Shown one piece after another: positions 43,154 to 43,176 of a stretch of 43,176 nucleotides of DNA (within the stretch, counting starts at the first letter, position 1; each line of letters starts with the position of its first letter). Both the position numbers and the translations under genes were made by a program. The notes under the pieces are model-generated. The model did no database searches, was not told the DNA's origin, and saw only the letters and a list, made by a program, of their open reading frames with translations. The stretch is from Helicobacter sp. Its GTDB lineage: Bacteria; Campylobacterota; Campylobacteria; Campylobacterales; Helicobacteraceae. Location of the stretch: NCBI RefSeq assembly GCF_029067145.1, contig NZ_JAIEFA010000054.1, positions 1-43,176 on the forward strand, written 5' to 3'.

Positions 43154-43176
43154 CTGGAACTTATACACAAAACCAA

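Overview
The window is a 43 kb, AT-rich, gene-dense stretch of a Campylobacterota chromosome, most likely an enterohepatic Helicobacter (H. pullorum/H. canadensis-like). Evidence: a CheA with a fused receiver (CheAY) beside cheW and cheV; an IspD-IspF fusion next to an HP1021-type atypical response regulator; the gene order rpmH-rnpA-yidD-yidC-jag-mnmE; a lone hypA; an FeoA/FeoB iron system; and a surface-modification-type gene with a long poly-G tract. The species placement is an inference; the genus-level call is firmer. No rRNA, prophage, insertion sequence or CRISPR array is visible. No stretch longer than 300 bases lacks a gene.

Layout. 1-2.4 kb: fliI (-) diverges from gpsA (+). 2.5-9.8 kb: a long minus-strand series glmU-thiS-argC-metallophosphoesterase-cheV-cheAY-cheW, tightly packed from argC onward. 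9.96-14.5 kb: plus-strand motA-motB-fliP-trmA and a frameshifted PhzF/YddE-family gene. 14.5-16 kb: minus-strand trmL, a disordered hypothetical protein and an acyl-CoA thioesterase. 16.2-17.3 kb: murG. 17.3-23.3 kb: a minus-strand operon rpmH-rnpA-yidD-yidC-jag-mnmE plus an HD-domain gene. 23.4-25.7 kb: accC (-) diverging from uppP (+). 25.7-29.6 kb: ispDF, the HP1021-like regulator, a degenerate ATP-sulfurylase-like protein and pgpA. 29.6-35.4 kb: a chemoreceptor, an Fe-S reductase subunit, hemN, a small conserved protein and argF. 35.5-35.9 kb: hypA, followed by a 101-bp palindromic MITE-like repeat. 36.1-41.4 kb: feoB, feoA behind a candidate Fur box, an esterase, tpx, tsaD and an uncharacterised protein. 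41.5-43.2 kb: agmatine deiminase, tRNA-Leu(UAG) and a poly-G-switched gene that runs off the window.

Functionally the window mixes motility and chemotaxis (fliI, fliP, motAB, cheV/AY/W, an MCP), envelope building (glmU, murG, uppP, pgpA, yidC/yidD, ispDF), tRNA modification (trmA, trmL, mnmE, tsaD), arginine and polyamine metabolism (argC, argF, agmatine deiminase), and iron, haem and peroxide handling (feoAB, hemN, tpx). The most interesting items are the phase-variable gene at the right edge (G13, read here as OFF), the conserved but apparently catalytically dead ATP-sulfurylase paralogue coupled to the HP1021 regulator, the palindromic repeat after hypA, and a probable recent frameshift in the PhzF-family gene. 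Promoter calls rest on -10-like hexamers only, because Campylobacterota promoters lack a conserved -35, and should be read as candidates.
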